Source of the DNA: CAYTSA01 sp964440345
GTDB taxonomy: Bacteria > Desulfobacterota > Desulfovibrionia > Desulfovibrionales > Desulfovibrionaceae
Assembly (NCBI GenBank): GCA_964440345.1
Contig: CAYTSA010000010.1
Span: 1 to 63,717 of the forward strand
Direction of reading: 5' to 3'
Length of the DNA: 63,717 nt
The first letter of the stretch is position 1. Each line of letters begins with the position of its first letter. The notes under the pieces are model-generated. The model saw nothing but the letters and a program-made list of their open reading frames with translations, was not told the origin of the DNA and did not search any database. A program made the translations under genes and the position numbers. Positions 61,538 to 63,717 of this stretch are shown in pieces.

Positions 61538-62053
61538 TTACTCCTGCAGCAAAAAATGCACAGCCGGCATGGCGCTCCCTGCGGCCCCGGTCCCGCCGGC
61601 CTGGCTGTTCTCCACGCCCCCGTGAGTGAGTGAGGGCGACACCGTCTGGTAGCTGCTGGTATGCATGGCCGCCTTTGCAACGGCCACGCCGGCAAAGGAC
61701 GTTTGCGCATCCGCAGCCATGAAAAACACGGCCTCCGCCACTATTCCCGACGCTTCGCCCGGCAGCGCGCCGGCCCAGGAAAAGCGCAGCTGGCCCGCTG
61801 AGTCCACATAGGCCATTTGCGCCCCGGACGCAGCAGCACCCAAGGCGATGGAGACAAAATCCAATGATTCCGAGTCGTAGCTTAAGGCAATATCGCCAGC
61901 CAGCACCGACGAGGCGTCGGCAATGGTAATGGCGAACGTACACTGCTGGCCCGGCGCTCCCTCCACAGTGGGCACGGTCAGGCTGGCCGCGCCGACAGGA
62001 ACGGAAAGCGCCAGCACAATACATATGCACAGATACGCGATTCTCTGTTGCAT
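61538..62053 (-). CDS. Exported cohesin-domain protein
   Basis: A 171-residue protein with a signal peptide (cleavage near PVGA) and one cohesin-type domain: LTVPTVEGAPGQQCTFAITI, VLAGDIALSYDSESLDFVSI and LRFSWAGALPGEASGIVAEA. Cohesins bind dockerins, and the preceding gene encodes a dockerin. The start follows AGGAGG. There is no obvious membrane anchor, so how it is held is unclear; the C-terminal tail is short and mildly hydrophobic. Confidence 0.82.
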   Translation of the reverse strand: MQQRIAYLCICIVLALSVPVGAASLTVPTVEGAPGQQCTFAITIADASSVLAGDIALSYDSESLDFVSIALGAAASGAQMAYVDSAGQLRFSWAGALPGEASGIVAEAVFFMAADAQTSFAGVAVAKAAMHTSSYQTVSPSLTHGGVENSQAGGTGAAGSAMPAVHFLLQE

Positions 62054-62054
62054 C

Positions 62055-63572
62055 TCAGTACCTCCTGGCAGTCCAGCAACTGCCGTCGGAAATGTTGGCC
62101 GTCACTCCGCCTGTGACTTTGTCGCAGGTTTTATTCAGCGATCCGTAGTAGTAGGTGTCCGTGGCCAGGTCCGGCGCGTTCTCGGTGTAGTAGTACAACT
62201 TGCCGTCCCGCACTTCCCACCAGTAGCCGTTAATGGTTCCCAGCCAATGATCCCGGATGGAGCCGTCGGACTCCAGACGCCACAAGCTGTCGGAATCCAC
62301 CGAGTCGTTGCACTGTCCGGTCTGGCCGTTGTAGTAATAATACTCGAACAACCAGCGGCCCTCCACGTCTGCGGCGGCGCAGGACTCCCCGCCCCCATCA
62401 AAGGGGTCCACCGTTACAGTGTCGCTGGCAACCAGCATGACGCCGTTGTCTGCCTGGCCTATCACGGCGTAGGTCTCCGCCGCCGTTGCCTGGGCGTGTG
62501 CGGCGTCAGTGTAGCTTGGGGAGGTCAGGTCCTTGGCTATGCGTTTCAACTGGCCGGACTGCTCCTTAAGCACCGAATAGGTATCCAGCCCCGGCGCATA
62601 GCCGTCCCAGGTGGTGGTCCAGCTCAGCTTGGCGCCCGTGCTGTCCGCTGTCCCGGTCAGGATCAACCCGCCCTTGATAGTGACGTCCAGGCCCTCTGCG
62701 GCAAAAGTCTCCAGCCCGGTTCCCTGGGCCGCCCAATGCAAAATGAGGTCTGCGTCCGCAGCGGTCACTCCGCCGTCGCCGTCAGCGTCGGCCGCGGCCT
62801 CCTGCTCCTGGGTGGGCGAATAGGCTCCATCCACTATCTGCAGGGTCATGGCGGCGTCCAGGGCCGTGACGTCGCCGGAGCCGTCCACGTCGCCGGAACC
62901 GGCGTCCGTGGTCTCCCCGCTCCCGCCGCCGGCGGTGCATATCTGGATGTCTTTTATCAACAGATACGCCGCGGTCCCGGCGTAGTTGTCGCCCATGGCC
63001 AGCACCACGTTGCCCTGGGCAGCGCTTTCCCAGGCCGAATCGGACAGGGTTCCGGAACGGGCGTCCAAGACCGAACCGCCCTGGTCGTCATAGCCGCCCT
63101 GGGCCAGGGTCCAGGTCCAGATTTTGTCAGTCGCCACGGCCAGCCGCAGATACAGGTCCGTATCGTCTGGGACATGCAAACTGCCGGAATAGCTGTGTAG
63201 GGTGGTCAGGTATTTGGTGTACAAAAAGGAGACAAAGGAGGCGGTAACGGCCATGTAGGTCCCCCCGCCATGGGCAACGAAACGGACCCGCAATTCGCCC
63301 CCCTGGAAATTGTACGCAGCGTTGGAGGCCAGTTTGTTGCCGTCGCACAAGCCGTCCACGCAGCCGTTCAGATGGCCTGCCCCGAAGACTTGCAGATACT
63401 CGCCGGAAGCAGAGTATTCGCCGGTGTGCGTGCTTGCCCGGGTCCAATCTGCAGGGTTCAGGGAAACCGGCTGCTGCGCCTCGCAGGCGGCCCAGACCGG
63501 TGTGGCGGTCAGTACGGCCAAGGCCGCGCACACCGCCAGAACAGTTCGTATTGCCGCAACCATACTGCGCAT
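62055..63572 (-). CDS. Exported multidomain protein with a dockerin
   Basis: A 505-residue protein. Signal peptide about 1-28. Residues about 35-215 form a lectin-like beta region. Residues about 226-285 are a dockerin with two calcium loops, GDVDGSGDVTALDAAMTLQ and ADADGDGGVTAADADLIL. Then comes a fibronectin III-like segment (about 290-385) and a cysteine-containing C-terminal domain with repeated YYY and YYGSLN stretches. It ends 1 bp before the cohesin gene start. Start follows GGAGG. Function unknown; the dockerin should bind the cohesin encoded next door. Confidence 0.85.
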   Translation of the reverse strand: MRSMVAAIRTVLAVCAALAVLTATPVWAACEAQQPVSLNPADWTRASTHTGEYSASGEYLQVFGAGHLNGCVDGLCDGNKLASNAAYNFQGGELRVRFVAHGGGTYMAVTASFVSFLYTKYLTTLHSYSGSLHVPDDTDLYLRLAVATDKIWTWTLAQGGYDDQGGSVLDARSGTLSDSAWESAAQGNVVLAMGDNYAGTAAYLLIKDIQICTAGGGSGETTDAGSGDVDGSGDVTALDAAMTLQIVDGAYSPTQEQEAAADADGDGGVTAADADLILHWAAQGTGLETFAAEGLDVTIKGGLILTGTADSTGAKLSWTTTWDGYAPGLDTYSVLKEQSGQLKRIAKDLTSPSYTDAAHAQATAAETYAVIGQADNGVMLVASDTVTVDPFDGGGESCAAADVEGRWLFEYYYYNGQTGQCNDSVDSDSLWRLESDGSIRDHWLGTINGYWWEVRDGKLYYYTENAPDLATDTYYYGSLNKTCDKVTGGVTANISDGSCWTARRY

Positions 63573-63717
63573 AGTAACCTCCCTGGTCTGGCCCTGCCTG
63601 GTCTGCTGCAGGCTCGCATATTTCGCGTAAAAGTATACATCCAGACAAAGTTATTGTATAGTATTACTTGGTTAGCCACAATCCTCAGCCAATTTTAAGA
63701 GCCGATAAGGCATGGGA
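63573..63717. other. Leader region of the dockerin operon, window edge
   Basis: Contains the ribosome site GGAGG ahead of the dockerin gene (minus strand) and AT-rich promoter-like sequence around 63640-63670. No gene is visible. A gene could continue past the window edge. Confidence 0.4.

Noticed and set aside
61923..63200. Long plus-strand frame opposite the dockerin gene
   Set aside because: Antisense shadow of a gene with a signal peptide and dockerin repeats.
1..63717. CRISPR arrays, rRNA or tRNA genes
   Set aside because: I saw no regularly spaced repeats and no sequences with clear rRNA or tRNA identity while reading the window; this was a visual scan, not a computed search.

Overview
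The window looks like chromosomal DNA of a free-living Gram-negative anaerobe, most likely a deltaproteobacterium of the Desulfovibrio type. The grounds are a GC-rich background, a pspABC/pspF envelope-stress locus, a bacteriohemerythrin, a CbiE/CbiT cobalamin enzyme, many radical SAM proteins, a radical SAM-DUF2344 fusion, speD/speE, a cohesin/dockerin pair and an arylsulfotransferase. The placement is inferred from gene content and I could not test it by search. I recognised no rRNA, tRNA or CRISPR array.

Layout. 1-2.2 kb: diacylglycerol kinase, a small exported protein and a VWA-OmpA exported protein. 2.4-9.7 kb: two radical SAM genes and a flavoprotein, with a more AT-rich two-gene NTPase/TPR pair (4982-7484) between them. 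9.7-12 kb: polyamine synthesis (speD, speE), preceded by a tiny leader ORF, then an exported rhodanese. 12-17.5 kb: a FapA-like protein and the divergent psp locus with a clear sigma-54 promoter. 17.7-27.2 kb: exported subtilase, STAS protein, NUDIX hydrolase, metF, YdcZ-like transporter, hemerythrin, arylsulfotransferase, EamA transporter, cbiET and a YjbQ protein. 27.3-34.8 kb: a small protein, a Ca/Na exchanger, a 1.86-kb insertion at the 3' end of comM, and a comM-lepB-lepA run. 35-50 kb: TPR/receiver protein, MFS transporter, a three-gene exported hydrolase/lipoprotein run, a 7TM receptor, ClcA, ribF, creD, a CoA-transferase and a BLUF photoreceptor. 50.5-57.3 kb: a one-direction run of methyltransferases, an OGT-like TPR glycosyltransferase, a second glycosyltransferase, an SDR and a radical SAM/SPASM enzyme, probably for surface glycan or glycoprotein modification. 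57.5-63.6 kb: response regulator, SprA-like protein, membrane protein, and a tight operon of dockerin protein, cohesin protein and a periplasmic-binding-type protein.

The most interesting region is 28927-30850. The last 18 codons of comM occur twice, 1861 bp apart. Between the copies lie two overlapping genes: a small protein with unusual conserved-looking motifs, and a larger protein shaped like an ImmA/IrrE metallopeptidase but without the HExxH zinc motif. This looks like a small mobile cassette that inserts at the comM 3' end and rebuilds the gene, carrying a candidate toxin-antitoxin or defence pair that I cannot match to a named system. Other notable points are an uncharacterised domain shared between a response regulator and a stand-alone small protein, a three-copy MITE-like repeat family, the AT-rich NTPase/TPR pair, and the cohesin/dockerin operon.
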